From: Melanocharis versteri
Taxonomy: Eukaryota; Chordata; Aves; Passeriformes; Melanocharitidae
Length of the DNA: 64,000 bases
Assembly (NCBI GenBank): GCA_013397845.1
Contig: VZTG01010316.1
Coordinates: 256,731 to 320,730, forward strand
Direction of reading: 5' to 3'
Shown piece by piece: positions 1 to 14,127 of the stretch. Made by a program: the position numbers and the translations under genes. The notes under the pieces were generated by a model. It was not told the DNA's origin and made no database searches. It saw only the letters and a program-made list of their open reading frames with translations. Each line of letters opens with the position of its first letter. The stretch's first letter is position 1.

Positions 1-995
1 ACAAAGAATAGAAGAAAGTAATGCCATTAATAGAGACCAATAAGACCGTTGTTCTTAACTAATCATATTTTAAGATTGTTTGTGCAAGAGTACATAGAGG
101 GAAAAATAAGACAAGCCAAGACTGTTAGTTATTACAGCAGGCAGCACTAAAGTCTTCTCTTCTCCAGCCTGAACAACCCCAGCTCTCAGCCTTTCCTCGA
201 AGGAGAGTCTAGCTCTAGCAAACATGTTATTTGAAGGATATCGTCATGATTATTGCTCTTGGACAAAGTATTGTCTTCACTTTATTCCTTGATCATAAAA
301 AGCAGACAAAGTGCATTGCATTGGTATTTATTTGCTACTGCTCATGACCTTCTCTGTTGGAAACTTTTGTGGGAAATATAAGAAATCAGCACTCCAAGAA
401 AATTCATGCATTCTGTGTCCAAATGATATGTAGTTACTCAATGCAAAATAAGATCAAGAAAAGGAAAGCAATCTCTAGACTTTAGTTTTGCCTCTTTCTG
501 ATTTGACAGCTTCAAAATCTGCTCCTTGAAATATTAGGAAAGAGCAGTATTTTGTTTTCCAGCTCCCAGATGATGAGAATTATACTGCTTCTTTCAAGAA
601 ACATTGTGTCCATAGGAATACTCTCAGCCTCCAGGACCCCTGTGGAATATCATGGTGCAATTACTTCAACAAGATTCAGAGAAGGTTTTAGCTTAGTGCT
701 GCAACAGCTCTGATATATATATATAAGGTGGTGGGATGCAGAATAACTCCAGCCATGCCCAGACCGTGGGTGTTGTGAATCCACAGGAGGGAACCCTGAC
801 ATGCCAGAAATATGCCTGGTGACCAGGGGGTCAGTAGAGACCTTTCTGTGCCATAAAGTAACATGATGGCAGCTAAAAAGTGCCCTGATAGTAGAGACAT
901 CAGCTTGGTGACCTTGCCTTGGACACAGTCACCTTTTTTTTTCTTCATTTTTCACTTTTAAGTTCCTAATTTGTATATCTTCAAGTTTAAGATCA

Positions 996-1070
996 CATAT
1001 GTGCATGTATATATATATATATATATGTACACATATACACACACATACATGTGCACATATGTATACATAG
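996..1070. repeat. TA/CA-rich microsatellite
   Basis: A (TA)n core at about 1008-1026 is followed by ACACATATACACACACATAC and alternating purine-pyrimidine sequence. This is simple-sequence DNA with no other signal. Confidence 0.85.
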
Positions 1071-2655
1071 GTACAGGCCTTGTTGATGCTAGTTCTTAAG
1101 CTCTGACAGAACCCGGGATGTTTTTCCCAAAAGCCTTGTTCCCTAGCTGGGTGCCCGTGCCCCTGAGCACACCGATCCTCTAACAAGCTGAGTAATGTCA
1201 CCCAGGGAAGGAGGGCACACTGATGAAGCAGGGTTGCCATACAGCTAAAGATAATGCAGGAGAAATACTATTAACCTAAACTCAACCTTAATGTCCAAGC
1301 AATTCTTTGGAGCATCTATGAGTCAAGATTTCATTCGGATCTGATTATTTCTGAAGTCTCAACTAGACCTGACTGAGCTGAGTCGCAAATTGTTCTGCGT
1401 TTCTTCAGCTAAAATTGACCTGCTTCAGTCTACTTTGTTTGTGTCATCTTTTGTAATTAAACCACTCTACCTGAGGTCTCTGTGCTCTGTGAAGCCTTTT
1501 GTGTCTGGGCCTCAGTAATTCTTTTTCTAGCACCTCTTAATGCATATTTCCTGCCAGGGCACTTTACTGCAAGGTGTCTGGGAATAATTGGGTACAAAAT
1601 ATATGAGTTCTATAGAAAAGGCTGTGCAAAAGCAAAAGACATGTTGTAGTATTTAAATGACCAGAATTATTGACCTAATAAACAACTAATGATGTAGGAA
1701 GAACAAAAATAAAGACTCTGATCCACTCGAAAGGTCTCTTTTCCACCCACCGTTTTGAGATATACATCTTTCCACACTTCTGAGCTGTTCTTTCATTCAG
1801 GACTGACTAAACATGGTATGAATAGCTCCTTTCAGCTCCGAGGATACGTATTTAGCATCCTTTCACAGGAAAGAAAATAACAAGCAACTTGGACTTTCCA
1901 ATATTAGCCAGAGAACACAGAGCATGGTTTGCAAGTGCTACCGAGATTGAAACAGAGTGTAATTTCCAAATGCTCATTTTGGCTTTGCAATTGAAAGAAG
2001 ATTTTTTTGTTATGTTATTTAGTGACATGGGGTTTTTCTAACAGAGTTTTTTTCCAAGAACCTGTTTCAACATACTAGTTTAAAAAGACACAAGACTTTC
2101 TTCATCCTACTGAAGCTTTTTCTTTGTCAGAGTATTTTAAAATGAAATAAATGTGTATCACAGTCAAGATATTTCCAAATTAATGATGAAATTCTATGTT
2201 TACCCATTTCTACCTTGTTTTCTTTCAAGATTTCTGTAGAAATTATCAGTGACTGAGGTTTAATAACACATTTGATCTCCTCATTGTTATTAGAACCAAA
2301 AATACTATGTCTCTTGTATCAGACAAGGAGCTGATACTGAAGCATTTATCTTTAAACTGAGTTTTTTCTGCTTTCTGGTTTCTCACTTGATTGTGAAATA
2401 GCAGAATTAGAGCATAAGCCTTTATTCCGTTGGATATTGTTCCTATAATAATTGTTCAAAATACTGTGGACTTAAACAGAAACTTTCTTTAAAGGATGAG
2501 ATCTACATAAGTAATGAGGGAATACAAATGTTCTTTCTCAATGTTAACTGAGAGTAAATAATCAGCAGTTAATCAAGACTAATTGCAGTGGCTCGGGTTG
2601 GAAACACAAGCCAGCTTTATTCTAGAGGATTAATGTATCGTTTTGGGGTTTTTTT

Positions 2656-2700
2656 CTTATATATGTATTTATATATATATTTTTATATGTATTTTTTTAA
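2656..2700. repeat. AT-rich low-complexity tract
   Basis: Alternating TATATATGTATTTATATATA followed by T runs. Simple sequence only. Confidence 0.75.
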
Positions 2701-5700
2701 TTACTTCCTAATCTGGGTCCTAATGTGGGTCTTTGACCATTTTTGGTAGAGCAGGGTGGTGCTTTTCAGGAAATGATACTTCAAGGTAGACCTTACATTA
2801 CTAATATATGTGAATCAGCATTTTCCCCTGTTGAATATGTTCCCCTGTGGACTGGAAACCACCAGTACAAGTATAATTGCCAGAGCTGAAGACTGGTTAA
2901 ATCTCCCACCCCTAGGATTAGAGAGGTTAAAGGCATGACAGAATCTCCTACTGTTCCCATGGAAACTTTTTTTTGCATAGATGCTTCCAGGCAAATGACA
3001 ATACCGGTGACTGTTCAAAGAGCAGGATTTCAAATGTCTCTTTGAAATACTTACCAAATCCTGTTGTTGCCTCAGGGAGAAAAATAACAATAATGGAATA
3101 TCGATATTATTATTAATAATAATAAAGTTCTGAATAATGGGCATTGTCTTTCAATTCATAGGTGACTTGACTTTTTTTTTAACTGAATGTCTGGATTAAT
3201 TTTGAACCAGATGCCATAATTGCACCTGATTCGGAAAAGGCTAGACGGATGTTTTTTGGGGAGTAGTTTTGGTTGGTTTTCTTTCACTTTTGGTATTTAT
3301 TTGAAAGCCACTGAACTGACACTTTATATCTGGGAACTGAAGCTTGCCATAGGTTATTCTGCTAGCCTTCATCAGCCTGAGACAAAGGAAAAGGGGTATT
3401 TTTTCCTCCTAAGGTGCATGTTCCAACATGTGGCATTAGATATCCCCGCCTTGCATCCGTCCTCACCAGTGCTCAGTCCTGCCTGTTATAATTTATACAG
3501 CAGCAGTCTCCCTGGGAAAGCTGGAATATGCTTCTAGGCACTGAGGATGGAGATGGAGGCATCAGAACTTTCTCTGGCCCTGGAGCAGCATCTATTCACC
3601 TACAGGTCACCAGGTGAAAATAAATCCCTGACGAGCAGACTCAGGTCTTTGCAGGAGGTGTGAGGAGAAGCGTTTCCACCCCGTTTTCTTAGAAATCCTA
3701 CACAACTGGACTAAGATATCACACCCTTAGAAGTCAGCACAAAAAACTTGCTCATTCCTTGTGCTTTGGTGCAGTCCTGCTGCACAGCCTGGGGTGAGGA
3801 CCCAGCACAGAGCTCTTCCTGCAGCTCCTCATGCTGACGGCAGGTACAAGGGGCATTAGAGCAGCAGCATTTTTTCTTGGCCCGTTCTTTACTGAGTTAA
3901 TCAATCGGATATTTTGCACTGCTTACTGGTTAGCCTTATTAGAGAGACTTCACTGATGTGTTACCTTGAGTGCCTGATGTCTTCCTCGAATACCACAAAT
4001 TACTTTTCAGTTCATAAGTTATTTCCTCCAAGAGTAAAAAGACCACTTTCCTCCAGTAATGGTGAATGCTACACAAAAAGAAACCAAAACTCCTATGGTT
4101 TTTCCTCTTTTGAAAATACCCTAAAATACAGAAAGATAAGAAAATAAAAATAGTAATACTTAAAAAAATTAAACGTTCATTAAAGCAAGGACTGAATTAA
4201 AAAAAAAAAAGGTGGAGATAAATGTTAGGGAACAGGTAGTTACACAACTCTGAGGCTTGTCCAGTAAAAGCCTTGTCACCTGTGAACTTGGAGTGGTCAA
4301 AATCCTCCTGACCAACCAAAATGTGACAGAGAAGGTCTCAAAAATAAACAGTGCCAGCTCTCCCTGAAAATTCGTAGCAGCAATGAAAATTACAGAGCCA
4401 ATTTTGTACTGTTTTTCCAAGAAATGAATATATGTAGTTGAATATGTCCATTTTGTTCTCCCAGTTCTCTTCTGCGTTGGTCACTCTAAGTGGCAGATAA
4501 ATGAACATTATCAGCTGGAATGTTATCTATGAAACAGAATCTTCACCAAGCATGCATACAAATGTGTCTGTTTGAAATCACTGCATTAATGCAGCCGCTG
4601 GGCAAAGGTGACAGGCAATAGTGAAACAAGCATATTAATTAGTAATATTTCTATGCAGTAAACAAATACAGATAAAACATCATTATTTTTTCCAGCCCCA
4701 GAACCATTCTCTTGCCTTCTAACAATGGTGAAGTCACCTTTCTGGTGTGTCTAACTCAAAGAGTGGTAATTTATGGCAGATAGATTGAATGCCAAGGATG
4801 TTGTTTTCCAACAGAGATCCCACAGTCTTGCATGCCTCACAGTACAGCATTTCTGTTCTAAGGCACCGTTGTCACTCCTGACTAGGAACAAATCCATTTG
4901 ACATCAGGACGTTCTGTCACCTGCTCTGCTAAAAATGGGTGTTGAGCAAGAGAACGAAAAACTCAGTAACTGACACACAGAAATGAAAGTTTTCTCTGCT
5001 TTGAAACAGAATCATAATGAAGCTAAGAAGATTCAAACCAAATATTGTCATCTGTATTTGAACACTTTCAAAAAATACTTAATGAGCACTGATAAATATT
5101 ATCTTTTGGAATCACAGTTATTTAAAACTCTTGCATTTGTAGTAATTTTACTTTAGGAAGTGCACAGGATTTCCAATACAGTAAAAAGAGTTGATTTTAC
5201 ATTCTATTTTTATATCAAGGTTCTTCTAACAGCTTGCCTGCGCCGAGAAAAATTTTAAAAATCTGACTGAAGTAGTGAAGTTAAAGAATTTAGTACCATA
5301 TAATAAAAGCTCTCCTTTTTAAACAAAGACCACCACCACTCAAAAAACCCCCCACAAAACAAAAACTTTCCCATGCTGACTAAATTATTCCGTTAAATAA
5401 TTTATTCCATTAAAATAATCTTCATTGTTTTCTGATAAAAATGAAACCCATGTTTCTCTTAGTGAAGATTTTTGGGATTTTATAATCCCTTTTCAAATTC
5501 TTGCTAAGTTCTGCATTAGAGTTTGGGCAGGAAACAATCAAGGAAAATAGTGGAAAAAGAGCGAGCTAAATGGAAGTAAAATGGTTAACTTAATATCCCT
5601 GAGGCCTACAGGTCAGCAAATAAGATGGTTTTCAATGAATGCTACAGTGGCAATTCACTCTTCAGATACTCTGGGCATTACAGGAACAGACCCTAATGCT

Positions 5701-7479
5701 TACATCTGAAATGAAGGACCTCAGTCCTGACCGGGTGCTCAGATCTGCCACCAGACCCTGTCCTATATCCTGCCTGGGAGAAGAATGCAGCTCAAATCAA
5801 GCACCTGGGTGGTACAGTCCTGGGAGACTCAAGGGTTGGAGTACAGTCCATCTGCTGTCTCACTACTGCAGGTGCTGTGCTCTAACTCCTTTCCTTCTGT
5901 TAGGACGAATTTCTTTCTCCTTGGACTCTGAAAGCACTCCATAATTTGATATCAGTCAGGAAGAAGAAATAAAGTAATTAATGCCTTACCCAGCTCAACA
6001 TTTGGTCTTTTCTCATTAGTCTTCACCAGACAGCAAATGATAAAACAGAAGTTTCAGAGATGCTTTTGATGCCTATTAGCAACCCCCTCAGCAGCATGCC
6101 TGAATCAGAGGTCCTGCCATGTTAACATCTGTGCAAAACCAATCCTTTCCACACGTGTCAGTGGGGACAGTTCTACACGAGCTTTTCTTTGGGCTGAAGC
6201 CCTGGTTTTGCTGTATTTATCTGAGAGCCCACAACAGTTCCTAAAGCAGGGCTATTATTAGCTTTCCGTGTCAATACACATGTAATTCTAAAAGAATAAT
6301 AACATTAATCTGATGACGTCAGTAAATCTGGTGGCGTTAGCAGGACCTAATTTCCAAATTCAGCTTCCTCCTAGCAGATATCACTTGAAATAACTCACAC
6401 AGTTTTTTATCTTTTCTATTCATCCCTCTTGCCGTGTACGTATTTTTTGTCTCCTCTTCTTTGGAAAAGGCAAATTAGCTCCATGCACTCACTTCGTAAC
6501 TTTCCAGGCTGTTGACATCTCTGATGGCTTTCAACATCTCTGAAGCATGAACGCACAACTATTAGAAAGTAAAAGCAACAAGCTCACACGCACCTAGGTC
6601 CCGGCACTGTTACAACCCCTTTGCTCATCACCCAAGACAAAGGAACTTTCAGGTTCGTCCACTGCATCAAAGATTTATTTAAAAGAAGCTCTGCATGGAA
6701 AGAGCTTTGTCTAGGTCACGTTCACCTCTGTAGATGGCTGTTCTAGCAAATATTCACCCAAAGGTCTGACTACAAAAGATATCATGCAATAATGTAGTCA
6801 CAGTTTTCAGCCTGCTCGTGTGACATTAATCATGCTTCTATTCCACTGACATAATACTTCTGTGTTCCCTGTCAGCCATTTCAGAAAAGAAACCTGTTTG
6901 GCAATTAATCAGTACCCTCTAAAATAACTGTTTTCATTTTAAGCCACATTTTAAGCTGACATCCCAGCACAAGGCTAAGTAAGTTTTTCTGAAGTCAAAC
7001 ACTATATTATAGTCCAAAAGGGACCAACGTGTGAGCATCCTGTTTCCAGGTAATTTGTCATCCTTCATAACGAATACTAAGGAGAGGGAAACACTGAAAA
7101 AAAAGTTGTTGCAGCAAAAGGTTCAAAGTTTCGTCTTTTACTAACACAGCTTCAACTCCATCACAAAATTGGAGCTGCTGCTTAAACCAACATGGATTTA
7201 CATTGATACTCTGCTTCCCCTCTGTGGCAGAGTTTGGTAGCTCACCAGTCATCCAGCAACATAAAAAGGAATGGAGAAGGTTTGCACTTATTAAAGAACT
7301 TGAATGAGAGAAAAAAAGGGAAATCAGGAATGATTATCAGAAACAGTTGCAATGATGTTCATCCTTTCATTACAGTCATTCATTTTTATTTCCATCTTCC
7401 ACCCGTTTCAAGACTATTTTTGTCACCATAGATTGCAATTCAAGGCATTCTTCTTAAAATCTGCCTGTTACCGTACTTC

Positions 7480-7835
7480 CAGACCCGAGGCTCGCAGCTG
7501 TGTGGAAGAGGAACGGTGGGGTGGAGGGTTCGCACTGCGGGTGGGGGTCTCCAGCACTCCCCATCTCGCACCAGGCACGCGTGGGGCTGCAAGGGGCATC
7601 ACTGCCATTGCGGCAGCTGGTTTGCGCTGTGAGCCACTGGGGAGCCCGGGCGAGCCCGTCCGTGCGACATCCCGCTGCGACACGGCTGTGCCAGCAGCAG
7701 GGGACAGCCGGACCCGCGTGCTGGGACACCACTCGCAGCTGCCTGCCCTGGTGCAGCTCCTCGGTTTAGCTCTCCGCCAAAGCCATAAGCAGAAGGAAAA
7801 AGGAGGAGGCAGCCCCGAGGAGGCTTTTCAGGGTC
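7480..7835. other. Orphan CpG-rich block
   Basis: About 350 bases hold some 25 CpG dinucleotides by eye, in a neighbourhood with almost none. Several frames are open across it (up to about 160 codons), which is what GC-rich DNA does by chance. I recognise no protein in any frame. It abuts the probable solo LTR and could be a distant promoter or enhancer, a first exon of a non-coding transcript, or a piece of the same retroviral insertion. Confidence 0.6.
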
Positions 7836-7857
7836 TGTGCTGAAGTGTTTAATAGAA

Positions 7858-8460
7858 TGATGCCTTTTCCTGGTTTTAGAAAATGAAAGCCAGACACAGT
7901 TAAAAGAGTAGGGGGTTTTACCTCAGTATGTTTAATAAGGATCCTTAGGTGGATCACTTCGCCAAAGTGGAACAATTCGCAAGGCACACCCCATGGTGAA
8001 TCGTGCATACAATTTATAGACCTTGCACATTAGCATATCTAGCAAGGTGCCCAGCAAGGGGGGCTTGGGTGAATGGTGTGATATGCTCCCCATCTATGGA
8101 ATTTCCCCCTGCAAGGGCCAAATCTCTAGTTTACAGAATGTGCTCTAGCAGGGGACCTTGGCTCCCCACGATAGTAGGACGTTTGGTCTCCCGGCTGTGC
8201 TGCTTCTGGGATCTTTGGTCTCCTGGCTTAACAGAATACTAGGACTGTGCTAAGTTATCAGACTTAAAGAATTACAAGTATGCATGTTAATACTTGTGGA
8301 TACATAAAACTATGTAAAAGGTACATAAAACAAAAGGCAAAAATCACCTTGGCATCAGAAGGTCCGTCGAGGTGTGTAGTGGCCTTTTTGCACAAGGAAA
8401 CGAGGTCCCGGGAATATGAGTCAATGTTTTCCAGGGGCACAGTTAAATCTTTCAAACAAT
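7858..8460 (-). mobile_element. Probable solo LTR of an endogenous retrovirus (ERVL-like), borders approximate
   Basis: Read on the minus strand, this stretch has the order expected of an avian ERV long terminal repeat. A U3-like region is followed by a TATA box (TCTATAAATTG, plus 8008-8020) and then a conserved-looking R/U5 with TTGTTCCACTTTGGCGAAGT. A polyadenylation signal sits in CCTTATTAAACATAC (plus 7927-7941), and TAACTGTGTCTGGCTTTC precedes a possible CA end near 7858. I see no primer-binding site, gag or pol remnants next to it, so it appears to be a solo LTR. Family assignment is from memory of avian LTRs and is tentative. Confidence 0.55.
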
Positions 8461-11427
8461 CAACTCCTCTTTATAAGGAAATCTCCAACAACCCACAGAC
8501 AGAAGGCAGAGTAAAACCTGATGACTAAAAATACCGTGATTAAGTAGGACTCCAAACAAATACATTGGCGTCAACTGTCTGCTTATTTTATGTTGCTTCT
8601 AGTGTTAAACTTTAGGTAAATAAATGATGCATTTGTATAACCTCTATTTATTTCTTTTACATATAAAAATGGTATTTTAACTTCATTGCTCTCTTCTGGC
8701 TCTGACTCTACAAATTTTTTTGGGGGGGGGCAGATTCTCTATAATTTATTAAATCAAATTTCTCTTATTAATCTGAAAACATTCATGTCTCCTGACAATG
8801 CATATGACCATATCTTGAAAGCTAATTCTTACACTATTTTAAGAAAGATAATAAATTGGTATTTTCAGTAATGCAAGTACAGAATTATAAATTAAGCTTT
8901 CAAACTATTGACCAGTGAATCTCTGAAATTTTATTGTCTATATTACAGTGATTCATAGAACAGTTTTTGTTACTTTACAGACCATTTCCTTATTTCTTAA
9001 TCTTCTATATTGTCCATTTTCACCTCTTTTTTCTTTTTTCTTTTTTTTTGTCTTATCAGCACTAGACTTCATATTTCCAAGATAAGGTGTGTTGTTTCAT
9101 CTGTTATTGCTCACAACTTTCACTTCAATCCCAATGTGGACACGTATCTGGACAGGTGGAATGATAACCTGAGAACCCAGAATAGACCAGTGAGGCCATG
9201 GGCCAGTCAGGCCAGAATGGACCATGTTTGCATTGCCATTGCAACAGGAGAGGCAGCTCTCATCCTTGGCTAAAGAAATCACTAGCTGATGTGAAAGGAG
9301 AGAAGAGGCTTGATTTTTATCACTGCATGGTGGGAAATGAGACTGAGAAAGTACAGTGGACATGTTTGTACAGCCTAGCCAGAATTTAGCAAATCTGGGA
9401 CATCAGAAATACTCTGGTTTAACTCTTAATTAAAAGATGACATTTTGGGAGATTCCTGGCTACTCTCCTATGATGAAGTTCCTTTTTGGACTGATCTGTG
9501 TATAAGTAGTTGGTCAGGATGGTACTCAGCACACTTAGTGTATGGATGGATTTAAAACTAGCACTCAAAATTGGCTGTCACAGGGCAGAGGAATGAAGGT
9601 CTGAACTCATCAGCAGTAGTAAAATGTAGCAAATATTCTGACAAAAATGGTCACCCTCAATGTTGCAGAGCTGGGAGAGGTGAACAGGAAATTATTACTG
9701 GTTGTTTTGGGTAGAAAACTTGCACAAAATCACGAAGTAGGGGCACGAATTTGAATCTCTATAATTGCAACTCACCACATTCATGTTTTGATATCTCTAT
9801 GAAAATCAGAATTTTTGTCAGTGCCCAGGGTCATACCAGAGTTACAGCTGAAGCTGAGAGAGGACGGGCAGTCCAAACTTCTTTCTCTGATCCTTCTGAC
9901 ACTGATACTGCCAGATCACAATACAAAATTTGGAGCAACAGAACATGTTCAAGGAGCAGACAGCCAGCCTGGGATTTTTCTGAAGCACCACTGTGTGAGG
10001 GTTGCAGAAGCCTCCTCACGCAAGCATCTTCCATAAGTCTTTTTATGAGACTAGTTATGAAGCTATAAAAATGATCTATGGTCCTTTCCAAATTTTAGTA
10101 TATTGAACTCTGCTGTCAAGCAATATGAAGGTGAAACATTTTCCAAGACTGACACAACATACGTGCCAGGATATACATTGCTTCTTCACTTCACTGGAAA
10201 TAGAAAAATAATACTATTGTACAATTGCATTTCAGGAGTTACGAGCACAAAGTGACGGTGGATCAGAGTCGTGCAGGCAGTTTTGCGTCAAGCAAGCGCA
10301 ATTCAGCTGCTGCCTCCTGCATCCTCCTTCTGAGTGACTGCCTAGCTCAGATCTGAAATGTATCCCTATTTTTTTGCCAGGTGAGTTGTTGTGTTGTCTT
10401 AAGAGAGATTAAACAGCTCTGCACAGGGTCAGGAGAGTGCTCGAGGCAGCAAGAAGCCAGAGAAGGGCAGTAGCAGCAGATGGGTTTGTTCTGCTGTGAC
10501 AACAACAGTGGAATCCATGGCAGAGCAGTGCCTGGTACCAAGGTTAGAGTGAGGAATGGAGGGGAGGAGAGGTAACAAACGAAAAGAAAAGAGGGGATCT
10601 GAAGCCATGTTTTCCTCTATGTGGCTAGGAGCTGACCTGAAGTATTTGGAGGCATCTTTGAGGACACTTTCCTGGAGGTTCTCTCTGTTACATCTGCCTG
10701 ATAGAAATGGAGAAAGAAAAAAACAGAGCAAATATTCCTATGAACGTCAGCCTTGCAGAGACATTTTCCTTCTTAAGCCTGTGCCTGAACCACTGGAGCA
10801 ATACTGCCCAGGACATATTTTCTACACAACATGAGAAGGTCTACTAAATGTCATTCTCTTCCACTAAGAAACAGCTGAATTCGGAAATAGTCCCAGTTTT
10901 GCCTGTTCTCCTTTCTCACTGATTCATTTGCCCTGCTTGACTTTGCAATGCTACCGTTTATGGAAGTAACTCAGTGCTGCAGAGACTCTCACTAGAGGGT
11001 TTATCTCTGAAAGAGGCTGAAGTTCACATATACTGATCCCAGTCATGTTTTTATGAGCAGTTAATATAACTGATGAGAAATTTGTGATAAAAAAATATCA
11101 GCAAACAAGGCAAATAATAATCCAGTAAAAAATAACTAAAAAATCCTGGAATCCAGTTTTGTTTCAGAACTATTTTTGCCTTGCATTAAACGAGAGCTGC
11201 CTACTTCCCCAGCCATCCTCTAGTGATCTGACCAGGATTTGCAGAAATGCTGAGTGCTCACAGTTTGAGGAGCTTAAAGGAGGCAGTGAAACCCATGTGC
11301 TAATCATGTGAAATCTCCTGTAATACCAGGGGACCCAAAAGTCCTGCCAGAGGACTTTCCCCACAACTGTTCGGAATATTTTAATCTTAATCTCACGTGC
11401 TCAAGAAATGTTGAGAAGAAGGGATTT

Positions 11428-11690
11428 CTAAAGGTCAGTAGTCCAACCATCCCAGAGGTTGCTCAAACATTATTGTCACAATCTGGTTGTTTATAGTTTT
11501 GTCCAGCCTGATGTTGAAAACTTCCAAGTCTGGAAACTCCACAACCACATCCTAGTCTCACAGAGAAGTAGTTTTTGCAAAAGCCTTTTGTTACACCATC
11601 TGCAGCTGCCAAGAAGGGTGTAACCCTGATACCTCTGTAGCTATGCTTCAAGCTGCTATTAAATTGCCTCTTAGCTTTCTCTTCTCCCTG
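11428..11690 (-). mobile_element. Old, degenerate CR1 3' fragment
   Basis: The plus strand shows diverged versions of the CR1 complement blocks: CAGTAGTCCAACCATCCCAG, then GTCCAGCCTGATGTTGAAAA, CTCCACAACCACATCCTAGT and, near the end, CTTAGCTTTCTCTTCTCC. The tail is not clear. This is an ancient copy and the borders are approximate. Confidence 0.65.
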
Positions 11691-13901
11691 CTATAAGCCC
11701 AAGTAACAGTAATAACAACAAGGACAGTCATAATTTTTTAATAGTCATAATTTCTCTGATCTACTGGCCATGATACACCTTACATGTGTTTTGCCTTATT
11801 TTTTTGCAATGAGACAGTGATCCTGGCTCATATTTTGGTGTCCGCCACGAGCTTACTTTTCTATAAAAATGTTCATTCTTTCACCTCACAAGAAAGAAAA
11901 GCATTGGAACATCAATTTTTTGACACTTCTCCTTAGCACTTACTGAGTGACTGTGTGATACCTCAGCACTCTCAAAAAGAGTAAATTGCAACAGGAAAAA
12001 TGTAGGTAAACCTTAACCTCATTGTCAGGCCAAGACAATGAGCTTAGTAAGATTGACATAGGTATAAATTCATGCTCATTTTAAAAGTTGCCATTATTCT
12101 GCATTCTAAAAGAAATTTTCTAAATGTAATTCAAAATTTTCTAAATCAAAATGGAGGCAGAGGAGGAACAAATTGCTGTATGAGCTCATAAGCCAAGTCT
12201 GTCCCAGACTCCAGACATATAGCCCAAAGAGGAAAAGTTGCTAATTCCCTACAATTTAGCCCTTTCAGTGCAAAGTGGAGGACACTCTGTACCTCTAGAT
12301 AAATGCTCTCCTGCCTCTGCTTCTTCTGTCTATAGCACAGACGAAGTGAAAATTCCATGAACTTCTCAAATTCACCTAACATTAGCACAACCCTTTCCCA
12401 GTTAATCTCCCAGCACAAGTTTCTGCTTACTAGGATGCAGTCATATACCATGAAGTGAGAAGGAAAGAAAGGAAGTGGCAATTCGGAAAGGCTTGGATTT
12501 TTAGATCAGATATAAAGCATTTAATACCTTATAACAAGAGAGAAATTGAAAACAGATTTGTCTCCAAATCTGCTTCCACCATCATAGAAATTGTCCTGCA
12601 GGCTTGTTCCTTTTACTTTTTATGCACAAAATATTTGGAGTCAACCAAGGGCTCTAAGAGAAAATAGAAAAGCAGCATTGTCTCTGAAGTTTCAGATGTC
12701 TAACAGCTTTATTGATAAAAACTGCTCAGAAATATACCTGTTCTAACATCCATACAAAGAAGAGAAATTCAGAAGTTACACTTGCCAAAAACGGTCATAC
12801 ATCTGAGACAAAAACTAGATCTTTATGATTTAGTTTTCCTTTAAATTCCCATCCTGAGTTTTCTTCTGAGGGAGTTCTGTAGAAATTCACCCTGGAAGGA
12901 TTTTCAAAGCACACAAGTATTTGCAGTTCTGATTAAGGACTCACAACCCCTTCCACTGTAGCAATCAGCTGAATAATGCAGTTTAGATTGAAGTCAAACT
13001 CCATCATAAAAAGCTTCAGAGAGTCTTCAAGACATGAAAAACTCCTGAGACAAAACTACTGTCGCCTGCATAAATATCAAGGGTTTCTGCTTAGGGATAC
13101 AAGGAGGAAAGAGAGTCTGAGTCCACCTCATGTCCTTACAGAGAGGATGATCTGAATTTCTACCTAAAGTAATGCAGTTATGCCCTTTGGCTATTGCTCA
13201 AAATTTTTAGAGAAAAATGGCTGTACTGAAGCAGCAGGAAATGGATGTAATTCATCATCTGAAGAGCCTCAGATGTTCTGTCCACTCTGCAACTAAGGGC
13301 ACCATAATGGTGACATAAGAGAAGGATTACTAGAATTAACCACTTAAAACAAGAAGCATATGATCATACTGATCTGAGGTAGTCCCTTGCCATTTTTACT
13401 CCACACTGGTGAAGGTAGAAGTGTTAACAAAAGGCACAGAATATGATATTTGTAATATTGCTCAGATCTGTGCCTTTGAAAACATAAAGAAACTCCCAAA
13501 TCCCTAGACGGTTTAAAAAGGGAGGACACAGGAGCAGTCTGTTACTGTCAAGAATTTTAATATTCAGTACAGTGAAATAAAAGGTTCTCCCATTAAGAGA
13601 AAAGTATTTCTAGAGATGTTGAAAAGACTGCACTGTTGATCCTGAAAATATATTTTTTACATTATTTGTCCCATTTTTTAATGGTGTCATCCACAAACTA
13701 GGGCATGGCAGACAAATACAGATGAGTGGGTTCTCCAACACCGAAAACATCTTTGAAGCATTAATTGTTCATAACCATTTCAAGCAAACTCCCTGTGCTT
13801 TGTCTGTTAGGCATTTACAATATAATACTGAAATACTGAAGCATAAAAGAGTGAACTTTGTATTTTTAATTAATTTCAGTCTTAATGGATGTTAGTTCAA
13901 G

Positions 13902-13953
13902 TAAAAAAACCCATACAAACAAAAGAACAAAAAACCACAAACCAAACCAAAAC
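13902..13953. repeat. A-rich CAAA-type low-complexity tract
   Basis: Interrupted runs of A with single or double C (AAACCAAACC type). Similar tracts occur at 29844-29937 and 38596-38656. Confidence 0.7.
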
Positions 13954-14127
13954 CTATGTAATTAATCCATGCAATTTTTCTGTTTTGGCTTAAAAGTAAG
14001 TAAGTTTTATTAAATACCAGTGATGGATATTTTCTTCTTGGCTGTCAAGATGTCATCATCATGATTTTTCATGTCATTTTGATATGAAATTTTCAGACTA
14101 AATATATTATTCGAGTTAACTTTGACA

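Larger units (their letters stand above)
1..7479. other. Intergenic, no gene recognised
   Basis: AT-rich DNA with only short chance ORFs and the simple repeats listed separately. I see no CR1 copy, exon or RNA gene that can be supported. Confidence 0.75.
8461..14127. other. Intergenic, only one weak CR1 relic
   Basis: Apart from the degenerate CR1 at about 11.4-11.7 kb and a T8G9 homopolymer run near 8719, I recognise nothing. The open frames are short and overlap each other on both strands. Confidence 0.7.

Noticed and set aside
7352..7843. 163-codon plus-strand open frame over the orphan CpG block
   Set aside because: Several other frames are equally open there; composition is GC-driven and no homology is recognised.
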